From Sweltsa coloradensis (lineage: Eukaryota; Arthropoda; Insecta; Plecoptera; Chloroperlidae), in contig JAMZAV010007106.1 of NCBI GenBank assembly GCA_024449915.1, positions 1-64,000 of the forward strand: a stretch of DNA of 64,000 nucleotides, written 5' to 3'. Below are positions 20,825 to 30,927 of this stretch, one piece after another (position 1 is the first letter of the stretch; the number at the start of each line of letters is the position of its first letter). The notes under the pieces were generated by a model. It searched no databases. It was given only the letters and a program-made list of their open reading frames with translations, and was not told the DNA's origin. The position numbers and the translations under genes were made by a program.

Positions 20825-20910
20825 CAGGCCTGTCCCCCCGCGTCTGCCCTTACGACCCTCCCTTCGTCTCAATTAGCCAGGTTGCGCAATATCCAAACAA
20901 TCAAAAATTA
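20825..20910 (+). repeat. REP1 copy 6, right part
   Basis: CAGGCCTGTCCCCCCGCGTC through GCAATATCCAAACAATC completes the copy interrupted at 20182. It is degenerate near the tail. Confidence 0.85.
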
Positions 20911-22009
20911 AATAAATTAAATTTGAATTAAATGGTCAACTTTTTTAATACAAAAATAATCTACGTTTATATTTTGGACATAGGTGCCCTTGAAGTTTGA
21001 GTATCAGTTTAAAGCCACGATACTTCACCACATTGCATTGCATAAACTGTACTTCAAATTGATTAAACATGTCAATTAAATGTCCCTACACATCATCACA
21101 CTTAACACATCCAGAGTTTCAGGTGACCGACCCATGATATTAATCAATTTGAGTTCTTTATTTGGAGTTTTATTTACTGGACCTGATACCTGCTAACCCC
21201 TCTTGTGAAAAGGTTATTGTATTCTCTCCACGTTTTGGGTACTCAAGGTTCAATGTAAAATATATGCACAGAAGTGTGAACGTTGCCGTTAAGAAGTCAC
21301 CGATGCCATCTACCAGCACAATCCCTCCTCCCATTATGGACCATTTTCCCCCTCACGGAAGGATAACCACATTCTCGGTCAACTGTATTTCTTCGTCAAC
21401 TGCATCGTTTTCTGACTATAACAGAAGCACATAGGACAATAATCCAGTAATTCACATTGCATGCATATAGGCTATATACTGCAGTGGCATCGCATGAAGA
21501 GAGTTTGGATTATATAAGATAATAGAGTAATTCCACCAGAAATCAATCAGAGGTGGTTGCTGAACCATTTTTTTAAATTATGCACATAGATAAGTGCGTA
21601 TATATGTAGGTTACAAATCAGTTCTCTTAACATTTTTAGAGCAAACCATGTCCGATATGGTCTGTTGTTGTTGTTGTTGTTGTATATTTTAAGAAATACG
21701 TGTCTAGTTGTAGGCCTATGTAAAGTGTGTGTAAAAGAGCATTAGTGTCAATTAAGTTCTTCAGATATTATTTTCATGCATTTGACACAAAAGACTTCCC
21801 TTGAATAAGATTCAGTTCAGGATTGACTTTCGAAAGAAAGGGAAATGGAGTGTAACCCTTTGTTAATAACTTTTTCTGAAATCTGAGTGGATCAGAACAA
21901 TAAACAACAAAACTGAACAGAGTATTAATTATTTAAGAAATTAGCAATTTGAGGAAAATTTAATTCTAATTCATGTATGTACGGTACTTATATAAATTGT
22001 TCTTGGCTT
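20911..22009. other. AT-rich spacer, no gene recognised
   Basis: No family, RNA or transposon end recognised. A (GTT)n run lies near 21663-21683. Confidence 0.45.
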
Positions 22010-22028
22010 GGAGTTTGATACTTAACTA

Positions 22029-22898
22029 AATTGGAGATACCACGTCACAGAATTGCGCAAACGATGTATGTTGAAATTAAACATCCTTAAAGTTCTTAGT
22101 AACACTTCATGGGGTGCGGACAGGACATGTCTTTTGGATATATATGGCTCACTGGTTAGGTCCGTAAAGGACTATGCCTGTTGGGTCTACTCGTCGGCCC
22201 GTGATTCCATCTTGAAACTTCTCGATACTGTCCACCACAGTGGTCTCCGGCTGGCGCTGGGTGCATTTCGGACGAGCCCCGTTCTCAGCCTGTATGCTGA
22301 GGCAGGAATGACCTCCCTCGCAGAAAGACGGAACTACTTGCTGGGCTGATACGTATTGAAGATCCGGGCAATGCGTAACCACCCATCTCATAACGCTCTT
22401 TTTGATGAGAGATTTGTCCGTCACTTCGATACCAAACCTTTGGCGACCCTTCCTGTCGGATTACGTTGTAGACATCTTTTTAGAATTTTAAATTTTGATG
22501 TACCCAATCTATTGAGTTTCGTTTTGAGCCGAAACCCTCCATGGCTACTTCCGGAACCTGAAATTTGTTTCGACCTTTGCCGATATAATAAGTCCACAAC
22601 ATCAGATGTAATTTTCAAAACTAGTTTTCAAGCTATTTGTCACAAATACCATACCTTTAAATTCATTTTCACTGATGGATCTAAAACCGGCTCGAAGGTT
22701 GGTTGCGCTTACTATTGTGGCGGCAGTGGTGTTGGTTTCAGACTTCATGACATGTGTTCTGTTTTTACTGCTGAAATGTATGCCATACGAGAAGCTTTGA
22801 GATATATTATGAAACAAAGATGCGGAAGCTTCATGGTATGTTCAGATAGTTTAAGTGCACTTCAGGCACTCCACGTCATGTTCTCTTCTCACCATTAA
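22029..22898 (+). pseudogene. I-type LINE RT C-terminal region and RNase H (front)
   Basis: One continuous frame, interrupted by TGA at 22347-22349 and TAA at 22896-22898, reads LNILKVLSNTSWGADRTCLL, LRLALGAFRTSPVLSLYAEA, then the RNase H start FTDGSKTGSKVGCAYY (first Asp), FTAEMYAIREALRY (Glu) and VCSDSLSALQAL (second Asp). The RT end pattern WGAD...L..LY.SLVRS is characteristic of I-type LINEs. RNase H would remove template RNA during second-strand synthesis. Confidence 0.85.
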
Positions 22899-22919
22899 GT
22901 AATTGACATTCAGTTCTTC

Positions 22920-23471
22920 ATGGAGAAACTTCATGCGAGAGGCTACAAAATCATGTTCTGCTGGGTCCCTGGTCATGTAGGTATCTCTGGCAACGAGAAG
23001 GCTGACTTGGCAGCCAAGGCTGCAACGCAAAAAGCATCAACTGATTTTGACCTCGTACCTGTTCCTGATGTCCACAGTGGGTTCAAGAACCATATGTTGA
23101 AACTAGGTCAGGATTGTTGGAATGCTTTGCAGAATAATAAACTGCGCCGTGTGATGCCCTGTCTTTCACTGAAAGTACGACCCCCTTCTTCCATACTTTC
23201 TCGTCGTGAGGAGGTTGTATTGGCGCGAGTACGAATAGGGCACACCCACCTCACCCATGCCTATCTTTTTACCAGAGATAAGATTGCTCCGATTTGCGAC
23301 ACGTGTGATGTGTTTCTATCCGTTCATCATTTGTTGACTGACTGCTCTAAGTATGATGGTTTGAGACTCCAATTAAATTTAAATCTATCATATGAAGAAC
23401 TTTTGTCTTATGAAAACAGTGAAAAACTTATCAGATTTCTAAACCTTAGCAATCTGATCGACAAACTATGA
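22920..23471 (+). pseudogene. I-type LINE RNase H (end) and Cys/His tail
   Basis: The same frame continues after the TAA: MFCWVPGHVGISGNEKADLA completes RNase H with its last Asp. The tail follows, with LARVRIGHTHLTHAYLF and CDTCDVFLSVHHLLTDC, a CxxC...HH...C cluster found at the C terminus of I/Jockey-type LINE proteins and thought to bind nucleic acid. It ends at 23471 with TGA. Confidence 0.85.
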
Positions 23472-23803
23472 CAGTTCATATAAAAATTAAAAATCCATGA
23501 AGCATGTTGACTTGCTATTCATTATGACGACGTTGGCAACGGTTTCCTGATAATGATTATGATTATGATTTGGTAATTTGACATTTTCTACATATGACAA
23601 CTTTAGCATGTATACCTTTTCCCGATTTGGCTGTCTACAAATATATCGACCTTGGCAATTCTTTTTATGACAATGATATGAAAAACACATTTAACCTTAT
23701 TAACCGTATTTTACATTCATACATAGTGAACTAAATATCTTAGAGGCGCAAATAATCTTTGCCGTTGAAGCGCCCTAAAACTACTAATACTAATACTAAT
23801 ACT

Positions 23804-24354
23804 TGGTTGGATTGGTGTATGACTTTAGGACCTATGTTAATTAAAACCCATACATTAAAGCTAATTGGTTATGATAATAGGCTACATTTTTTAAACTTAT
23901 TCCATACAATGTAGGGCCTAGGCCTACCTTGTTGTTGAACGAATCAATAGTAGTAGTAGTAGTCTTTATTTTGTTGTTTCATAGTTCATATTATTCTTAT
24001 TAATAAACAACAAAAATGGCGAGGTTCATTCCAACTGGGAGTGATCTTCCACCTAACCATGTAATATAGGTAATATTAAAGTACACAATAGTTATATAAA
24101 ATATAAGCTTATAGTTAAAGAGGTAATTAGGCCTATATATAATTCTAGATACTAGTGTATTATAGAATACAAGTTAAGAGTTAAGAAAATGCAAGATACA
24201 GTTATTAATTAGTAATAATAATATAACATTGTCTCATGTTTGTACTTAGGTATATATAGTTATTACGAATTAAGATTCAAACTTTGAGATGTGCTTTTGG
24301 TGTTTTGGTGTAACAGTTTATTTGTTATCACTGTCTAGGAACTCTTGGGTGCTG
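23804..24354. other. spacer, no gene recognised
   Basis: AT-rich, with a short AGT run near 23949-23963. No coding signal. Confidence 0.4.
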
Positions 24355-24474
24355 TGGCCCGTGATTAGGGGAGTTTTTCTTCCTGAAACTAATGGCGAGC
24401 TCTGGGTCGTCGTCGGGGCACTTTCCCCTTCCCTTTGACTACCTCCCCGACGGCGACGACAATGGCAACACGGT
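24355..24474 (+). repeat. REP1 copy 7, central fragment
   Basis: It runs from TGGCCCGTGATTAGGGGAG to GGCAACACGG and then passes into a TG run. It lies at the 3' side of the minus-strand SAM-type fragment. Confidence 0.85.
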
Positions 24475-24489
24475 GTGTGTGTGTGGCAA

Positions 24490-24996
24490 CACAAAATTTC
24501 TGTGGCCTCTTTCGGCCAAATGGCCCTGCCTGGTTTTTTAATAATTGTTCTAACGTCGTCAACAAAAACCCTGACCATGGCTCGACGGTCAGATGGTTTA
24601 GGTCTTTCTCCTTTGGATAATGCTTCCAACATATCTGCTGGTGATTTTGACCAATTTAATGTCGGTGCTGCACTTTCTAGTTGAAATGTTGGTAGGCCGG
24701 TTAGGTTCTGATGGTTCGGTGGTTTGGTTGTGAGACTAAGAGAGGTGTTCAGGTCTTGTGGTGTAGAATCTGGCACAGGAGTACTTAAAAGTGGTAGAAG
24801 GTACGGATACAGGAGGAGTTGCTAGATTACTTGATAATTTTAAAAGAAGCTTCCGGTTTTGGATTTGCGTTAAAAAATCTGCTAAGTCAGATGCTTCAAT
24901 TGGTAAAAGGTCTTCTACACACCACACCCCTACACCTGTTTCCAAATGCTGTACCGCTCTTTCAAGGACATCATCACTGATGTTGTTGAAATACAA
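24490..24996 (-). pseudogene. SAM-domain/SAMD3-like fragment
   Basis: The minus-strand frames give LETGVGVWCVEDLLPIEASD and LADFLTQIQNRKLLLKL, a SAM-like helix set of the type V..VEDL..L...DL...L..IQ.RKLL. After a linker come ALSKGERPKPSDRRAMVRVF and VDDVRTI, a block that follows the SAM domain in SAMD3-like and related transposon-borne animal proteins. The two halves are in different frames joined near 24740-24780. It ends at REP1 copy 7. Whether it belongs to the adjacent tnp2 gene or to a separate one cannot be decided. Confidence 0.5.
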
Positions 24997-25394
24997 GCGA
25001 CTATTGCAGGAATTTGACTTCCTTTATAGAACAACCCATCCGTTTCTAACAATTTTAGATCCGACAAAAGTCTTCTCCAAACAACTTCTTGTCCAAAGAA
25101 TTTGAAATCCTTTTCAAGAATCAGCATGACAAGCAATAGATTATCGACATTGGAACGATGGTGAGGATGGAAATTTCCGAGAGTAAAGTAAACTACTAAA
25201 ACCTTATGCTTTGATTTAGCGGACCCCAAGGGATTGACAACCTCAAATGCGTCTTGATACAGAAACAATTCTAATGAAAGCTATTGATTATTTTGAAATA
25301 TTTCATTACTTTGGAAGACTGTTCTATCTTCAAACTCCGTTAATATTTTGTGATTTGGTACAACTCTTCGGTCAATTTGTAGTTGTACTGATTT
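24990..25394 (-). pseudogene. tnp2-type transposon protein, catalytic-region fragment
   Basis: The frame reads LYQDAFEVVNPLGSAKSKHK, VLVVYFTLGNFHPHHRSN, LVMLILEKDFKFFGQE and LLSDLKLLETDGL. This is the well-conserved stretch (YxDDFExxNPLGSxRxKHK...YFTLGN...HRS) of EnSpm/CACTA-like tnp2 proteins in animals, though the second Asp of YxDD is Ala here. One stop or frameshift lies near 25275. Upstream it continues through DRTVFQSNEIF to the REP1 insertion at 25408. It may be non-functional. Confidence 0.65.
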
Positions 25395-25766
25395 ATCTTT
25401 CAATAAAGGGCCATCAAATTCCAACTCGCAACCTTCTCGTGGTATGGCACGTGATTAGGGGAGTTTTTCTCCCTGAAACTAATGGCGAGCTCTGGGTCGT
25501 CGTCGGGGCACTTTCCCTTCCCTTTGACTACCTCCCCGACGGCGACGACAATGGCAACACGGTCGGATGATGCCACAGACGGAGACGACCACGACGTGGG
25601 GGAACCCCTGCCCTCCCTATATGCTTGTAGCTCGTTCTGACCAGCATAGGCTTGTCCACCCCTTGTCCCCCCGCGTCATCCCTTACGTCCCTCCCTTTGT
25701 CTCGATAAGCCAAGTTGCATAAATATGAGACGTTTAAGCAATATCCAACCCAATCTTTCAATAAAG
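25395..25766 (+). repeat. REP1 copy 8 with 14-bp target duplication
   Basis: The full-length copy spans 25409-25752. ATCTTTCAATAAAG stands on both sides (25395-25408 and 25753-25766). A 14-bp perfect duplication is the mark of LINE-driven insertion, and it fixes the 5' end at GGCCATCAAATTCC and the 3' end at the CAACCC tail. The host site is coding sequence of a tnp2-type protein on the other strand. Confidence 0.95.
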
Positions 25767-26084
25767 TCTCTAGTGTATGTTTAATCGGAATATATATTGT
25801 GCAAATCAAGATTTTCCCAGATCGTTGGCACCAAGATATATTTCCTGGGGTGCAACCAAGTTGAATTGTTTCTTGTAATTACACTTCCGTATATGGTCAC
25901 TGTGAACACTTAGAGATGCATCGTCTTTATTATTATGCATTGTATACAGGGTATCATTCTGCATGCACTTTGACACAATTGCAGCAACTTCTTTGGGGAC
26001 AATCCCACGTGATTTTAATTCTGATTCAAGAGCATTTTTTATATTAAAATGGGTTATCTCAGTTATGTTTTTCAAATCTTCCAC
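25767..26084 (-). pseudogene. tnp2-type transposon protein, middle segment
   Basis: Frames read EDLKNITEITHFNIKNALES, SRGIVPKEVAAIVSKCMQND, FNLVAPQEIYLGAND and, in a shifted frame, YIPIKHTLETLLKD, whose last codons fall in the duplicated target of REP1 copy 8. This order (INEITHFNI...APxEIxLG...YIPI..TL..LL) is the region between zinc fingers and the catalytic block in animal tnp2-type proteins. There is a frameshift near 25806. Confidence 0.6.
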
Positions 26085-26141
26085 TATTACATGTACAGTA
26101 CTGGTTGGTAATAGCGATTTAGCCTCAAGTTTTAGATAGAA

Positions 26142-26711
26142 TTAGGAAATGTGGTTTTCTACTTCCTTAGTACTGGCAGTACATTGATTATAACTATCGT
26201 CATTCAAAGTATAATATTCATCGCCAGAACAACTTTCATCTTGGTTTACAATTTCAATCAATAATTCTTCGTGTAGGCCTACATCAGTGTGGGAGGAGTC
26301 TACAGACATAGGGCTAGGCCTAGTATCGCTTTCGTCAACATTTTTTCGAAGTGGTGTATAATCTTTATGATATCTACAGATATGAACATTAAGAACCTTT
26401 TTGCCCTTGAAGATTTTATTGCAGTCTTCAAAAGGGCATACCATCTCATTGCCCATTTCCAAATGTTGTCTTGTATGTTTAATTAGTTCAGTCATAGAAT
26501 GGAAACATTCTTCACAAAACTCATGCTTACATACAAATTTCAGGTTGTGGCTATCTCGTTGTAGATTATGTCTTATCATTTGGGGTTTATTTGTGCCATG
26601 ATCTCTAGTTATATGGTTTTTAAATGAATTAAAAGAAGAAAATGTGCGGATACACTTTAAAATCCAATAGTGAAATCCAGAAAGAAGAAGAAGGCTTCCA
26701 GAAACTTTCAT
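26142..26711 (-). pseudogene. C2H2 zinc-finger N-terminal part of the tnp2-type transposon protein
   Basis: The 189-codon frame has SSFNSFKNHITRDHG, CEECFHSMTELIKHTRQH and CPFEDCNKIFKGKKVLNVHICRYHK: an eroded finger followed by two good C2H2 fingers, then an acidic tail (DESCSGDEYYTLNDDS). Such fingers, ending in CRYHKDY, open the animal tnp2-type proteins and probably recognise transposon ends. The gene then continues into 26084-24990 on the same strand. Confidence 0.65.
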
Positions 26712-27150
26712 CGCAATTGGAGTATCAGTTTAGCCGGAATTGTGTTAACAAAAACATAAAAATTCGATGAGAAAAAATAAGAAAAACGAAAAAAGATCGT
26801 AAAGTTGCGATTTTAATGAGAAATAATCTTTCGATTGCGCTAAAAAAACGTGGCAGTTCTAAGTTCAGAGATTTCGAAGGCCTCCAGAAAGTTTCATCGC
26901 AATTGGAGTATAAATTTAGCCTGAATCGTGTTAACAAACACACTAAAATACAAATAGAAAAAAAACAAGAAAATAGAAATTAAATCTTAAAATTGCAATT
27001 TTCATGAGAAATAATTTTTCGATCGATTTTTTGAACCGTGCATTTCTAAGTTTAGAGATTTCAAAGGTCTCTAGAAAATTTTATTGCAATTGTAGTATCG
27101 GTCAAGCCGGAATCGTGCTAACAGACTCACAAAAATACAAAAAAAAAGAA
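26695..27150 (+). repeat. Degenerate tandem repeat, ~185-bp unit, about 2.5 units
   Basis: Units begin near 26698, 26881 and 27069 with (C/T)CTCCAGAAAGTTTCATCGC or a variant, then GCAATTGGAGTAT, AATCGTGTTAACA and an A-rich end. Divergence between units is about 20-25%. Confidence 0.75.
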
Positions 27151-27159
27151 AGAAATATT

Positions 27160-27747
27160 TTTTTTCCAGTGTAGTGAAATGGAATCTTCGTTTCGCTCGC
27201 TACGCTCATCCAAAAAAACCATCCATCCATCCAGTTCGCACAGAGTCCAACATAGCTGGTCACACACATGTGGTCCAAGTTTCATTGTTCTAAGATGTAC
27301 CGTTTTCTCTGTAGGCTTCCGCGTATAAATAAAGTTTTAACTTTTCGCGGAGAATTAACCCCCGATTTCAACGATGTTGAGGCACCTTTTTAACACAGAA
27401 CGGGTTATGGGATCGGGGTGATTTTTTTGGTAGGTCATGAACCACATATCATGTCATATACCGAGTTTAAAGATTGTAAATCTTTCGGGGCGGCGTGCGC
27501 AGATTGCTGAAAACCACTTAACTTGGGTAGCTGTAATCAGTGCAGAGTTGGTTGTCGCCTAACAGTCGCGTGGCGCTTGGCTGCAGGCAAATGACCGTCG
27601 CCCTAGATTCAAGCTCTGATGTATTGTATGTAGAGCTGATTTCATAATGTATTGTTGTATGTAACATCATGAATGCCACTTTATCTATTTTATAACAAAG
27701 TGAATACTATTTTATTGCATTCTGAAACTGCATTATTCTGAACTTAC
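27160..27747. other. spacer or intron of the zinc-finger gene
   Basis: It carries CATCCATCCATCC near 27222 and no coding signal. It lies downstream of the exon at 27748 and would be intron if that gene continues. Confidence 0.35.
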
Positions 27748-27866
27748 AGTTGGACCTGGCTTTGGAACGCCTTGTCACACACAGGACACACATACTTCAG
27801 CTTGTCGCGGTGCGTTAACTTGTGCTTGGCTTGGGCGGATGTGTCTCCGAACATCTTTTCACACTC
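27748..27866 (-). CDS. C2H2 zinc-finger exon of a probable host gene
   Basis: This exon has textbook splice sites on the minus strand: acceptor TTGTTGCAG/GAG at 27866 and donor CAACT/GTAAGT at 27748. Its 119 bases read ECEKMFGDTSAQAKHKLTH, supplying the second Cys and both His of one finger (C-x12-H-x3-H), then YVCPVCDKAFQSQVQL, the Cys pair and start of the next finger. The missing first Cys must lie in the upstream exon and the next His pair in the downstream one. Splitting fingers between exons suggests an old conserved gene. I cannot name it. The other exons were not found in the window. Confidence 0.75.
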
Positions 27867-29900
27867 CTGCAACAAGAGACAAAGATAATAGAAATTTACC
27901 TTTCTGTGCGGTTATCCTTGCGGGCAAGTACAAATATTCTGTATTCTTCTTGGGGAAAGGTGATGCCGATTTATATTAAAAACCCCATGTCAATCGCGGT
28001 CGTATTGTTAAGTTTTTATTGTGACACACGCACAGACGAACGGACATAGAAACGTGATGCGTATAGGGGAGCATTTGGTCCTAAAATAAAACTGAAATAA
28101 GTGAAGTTGTATACAAACATCCTCACGGTAATTTATTGCATCAGTTATTTTGAGGAAGTTATTATATAAATGCCAAATACAATTCCTTAAAAATAAGAGC
28201 TAATCCCTCTGCAGAAACAACATACTTTTCACCTGTTTTCGTACGACATAATTTTTTAACATATTGTCCTATTATGGAATATGTCCCGATAGTTTTCCTG
28301 ATTATTAAAATAAAGTGAAAAGACAACCCGATTTTTATCATTTGAAAATTTATAATATTATTAATTTAAATTGTTTAAATTAAAATTGTTATGGTTTTAA
28401 GTTATTTGGACCAAGATATGAACATCAAACCGATGTACAGATACCGAATTTGCCGCTTTATTTTTCAAAAACTAGAAAAACTTTGTTAGCACATTTTACT
28501 GTCAATCATTTAGGGCCTAGAGCTAGAAATAACGTATTTCTCGATCAAATAGTGAACCGGACTAATTGGAGACCCCAGAAAGCTAGTAATGAGAATCAAT
28601 CTGTAGGCCTAATAACCAAACAATGGCCTAGCTAAAACAGTCTGACAAAGTCGAGGTTATGTTCACCTCATAATCACAGTTTATCTCCGTCAGAGACAAG
28701 ACTTTGCATACTTATAATCTATCCATTTGTGTTCCTAATATTTTTGCCTTGACTTGAAACTTAATTAAAATAGATTATATAGATAGTAATCAACTTGTGG
28801 GTACGCATAACATTGCTGGGTTATCAGAACAATTCAGGTTATGAGCAACACTTTAAAACGTCAAAATACTATGTTGCTATTGGTGGATAGTGAGAACATT
28901 GCTATGACAGTTCTACAGACAATGCAGAGGTAGCAGCACCGTGCTAGTTGCACAAGTGTGGCGGCAGTGTTGAGAACCCCATAAGACACGGAAGTGGGGG
29001 TTGTGGGTAATTTTTGCCTGATTTACATATCTGGAAAGGGAGGCCAGGTCTCTTCTACAGGCTGACAATCAACGAACTGGATGTTAAAAGTGTATTGTCC
29101 CAAAATTCGGGCAGTTTTAGTGCGTGTTATGGGTGTTCTAGAAATATTCAGATACGGCAAAATACGTAACAATATTCGAGAGTGACGAATATGTTATAAG
29201 TTAACTCGGATGTGGCATATAAATGTTGATCAACCAATTTACTTGACGTTTTTAACGACGCGTAGAATCATGAACCAACCTCGTGGTGAAACTCAGCATC
29301 ATGGACGGGCAACCCGGGAGTCGGGACTATGCCGTTTTTGTACACTAAATCACTAAGTAAATCTATTACAACTTCGTAATTAGTTGTGTGAACATAATGC
29401 CATCACGCACGTTTGTAACTAAATCTACGTCGACTGTTAATTGATCTCATATCTTCGAGAATATCAAACCCAGTAGTAATCGTGAGTAAAGGCAGAGAGC
29501 CAACGCCATTATTGAACTCTAATTAATTGGTAACTCCAATCCACTAGGGAGTGATCCAATACATCTTCACACTGTACGTGTTCGACGCTTGTTAGAAATG
29601 ATTTTGCACCGCGGTAAGAGCTACCTCCCATAGAAACTGTTTTCAAGCATGGAATCGTATTTTATTATCCCGGAAGTGGCGGCCATGTTGTCTGTTCATG
29701 GAGAACATCCGGCGACCCAGCGCCAGTGATCAGTCATCCGAATCCCCTATCAACCGTCTGAACAACGGTTCCCAAATCAACTGTACCCTTGCAAAACGTA
29801 TTTGCACTCAAGCTACTCTCCAAGACGAACAATAAACCAAACGTCATACCAAGGTCGTATCCGAAAACATCGTGCGCTTCAAAATGCTACATACAGCATC
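27867..29900. other. AT-rich spacer, no gene recognised
   Basis: No coding or RNA feature is supported. The part above 27866 would be intron if the zinc-finger gene is real. Confidence 0.4.
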
Positions 29901-29989
29901 AGGCCTACCTCGCGGCGTCCACTCGGGACTAGCGGTCTGCATCGCCGGGCAGCCATCCGTCGATCCACGCGGCACTAAGTCACTCGCGC

Positions 29990-30683
29990 GACTGAACTTT
30001 GAACCCAGGACTCTTGGTACAGGACTCAAGGTATCAAGATTCTTGGATTGTTGTGGGATTCTCGCTCAGACTGCTTCCCGTTTCATACTGAAGTTTTCTC
30101 CGGATCTGTCACTAAGTGCACAACTCTTTCTTACATCGCCAAGATCTTCGATCCACTCGGATTCCTCACCTCCTTCGTGTGCTGGATGAAGATATTTCTG
30201 CAGCAACTCTGGTTACTCCCTCTACAATGGGATGACCCGCTCCCTGACCAGCTCACTCAAAGCTGGTTGTCCGCAGTCGCTGACGTACCTCAGCTCTCCT
30301 CGCTTCGGATACCACGAGCTTTGCCAGACAGTTGTGGTGTTCACAGGCTGGTCGGCTTCTGTGATGCCTCAGAAAAGGGTTTTGCCGCAGTTCTCTACCA
30401 GCACACGCAACGCGGATCCACCTCTCACACTACTCTACTGCGCGCACGAAGTAAGGTCTCACCTATCAAATCATTGATCTTGCGATCTTGCCTTCTCTCA
30501 AAGCTCTCCCTCTGGAATCCGTGACTATACACGGACTCGATGATCGTTCTTGCCTGGTTAGCTACTCCGCCTCATCGTCTCAAAACTTTCGTAGCAAATC
30601 TTGTGGTGGAAGTTTTGGAGACCTCAAGCCCTACCGACTGGGCTCACGTCGCCTCAGAAGAAAACCCTGCGGACTCGCAAATT
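29990..30683 (+). pseudogene. BEL/Pao retrotransposon pol fragment (RT end and RNase H)
   Basis: Plus-strand frames read LSYIAKIFDPLGFLTSF, QQLWLLPLQWDDPLPDQL, then LVGFCDASEKGFAAVLYQ (RNase H-like DAS), TDSMIVLAWLATPPHRL and FVANLVVEVLE, WAHVASEENPAD. These are in the order of BEL/Pao pol: linker after RT, RNase H, then tether toward integrase. Several frameshifts occur (near 30045 and 30525). The sequence breaks at NPAD near 30680, where the minus-strand RT-RNase H element begins. Confidence 0.85.
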
Positions 30684-30708
30684 TAAATAAAGGAAAAGAG
30701 GCTTTCGA

Positions 30709-30842
30709 GCCCCGGCTTCTATGCCCTCCGTAGTCCTCACGGACAGTACCCTTCCCGCACATACACCCGGCTTATATAGCCTGTAGTGCTGTTCGGGAAG
30801 GGTACTGTCCGTGAGGACTACGGAGGGCATAGAAGCCGGGGC
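30709..30842. repeat. Perfect 49-bp inverted repeat with 36-nt loop
   Basis: Arm 30709-30757 is the exact reverse complement of arm 30794-30842. Outside the arms the match goes on imperfectly to about 30683 and 30870 (AAAGGAAAAGAGGC on one side and its complement on the other). The loop contains GGCTTATATAGCC, which reads GGCTATATAAGCC on the element's coding strand, a TATA-box candidate. Within each arm GTCC-GTGA-GGAC could form a small GNRA-type hairpin. Confidence 0.95.
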
Positions 30843-30927
30843 AAACATTGCCTCTTTTCCTTTAATTAAAAAAGTCGGGCGGCCCAGGTGGCCGATTAAA
30901 CCCTTAACAAGTGTGGGTGAAGCCCTG

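Larger units (their letters stand above)
22010..23803 (+). mobile_element. I-type LINE with RNase H, 5' truncated
   Basis: This is the 3' half of an I/Nimb-like non-LTR retrotransposon. The RT thumb starts the element at about 22010, followed by an RNase H domain, a small Cys/His cluster and a 330-bp 3' UTR. It ends in GTTGAAGCGCCCTAAAACTA and a short (ACTAAT)n tail at 23781-23803. The 5' truncation and simple tail are normal for LINE integration. It stays in one reading frame except for two stops, so it is fairly young. Confidence 0.85.

Noticed and set aside
30709..30842. Hammerhead ribozyme in the hairpin (GTCCGTGAGGAC resembles a known stem II)
   Set aside because: The conserved core CUGANGA and GAAA boxes are absent on both strands, so only the small stem-loop is shared.
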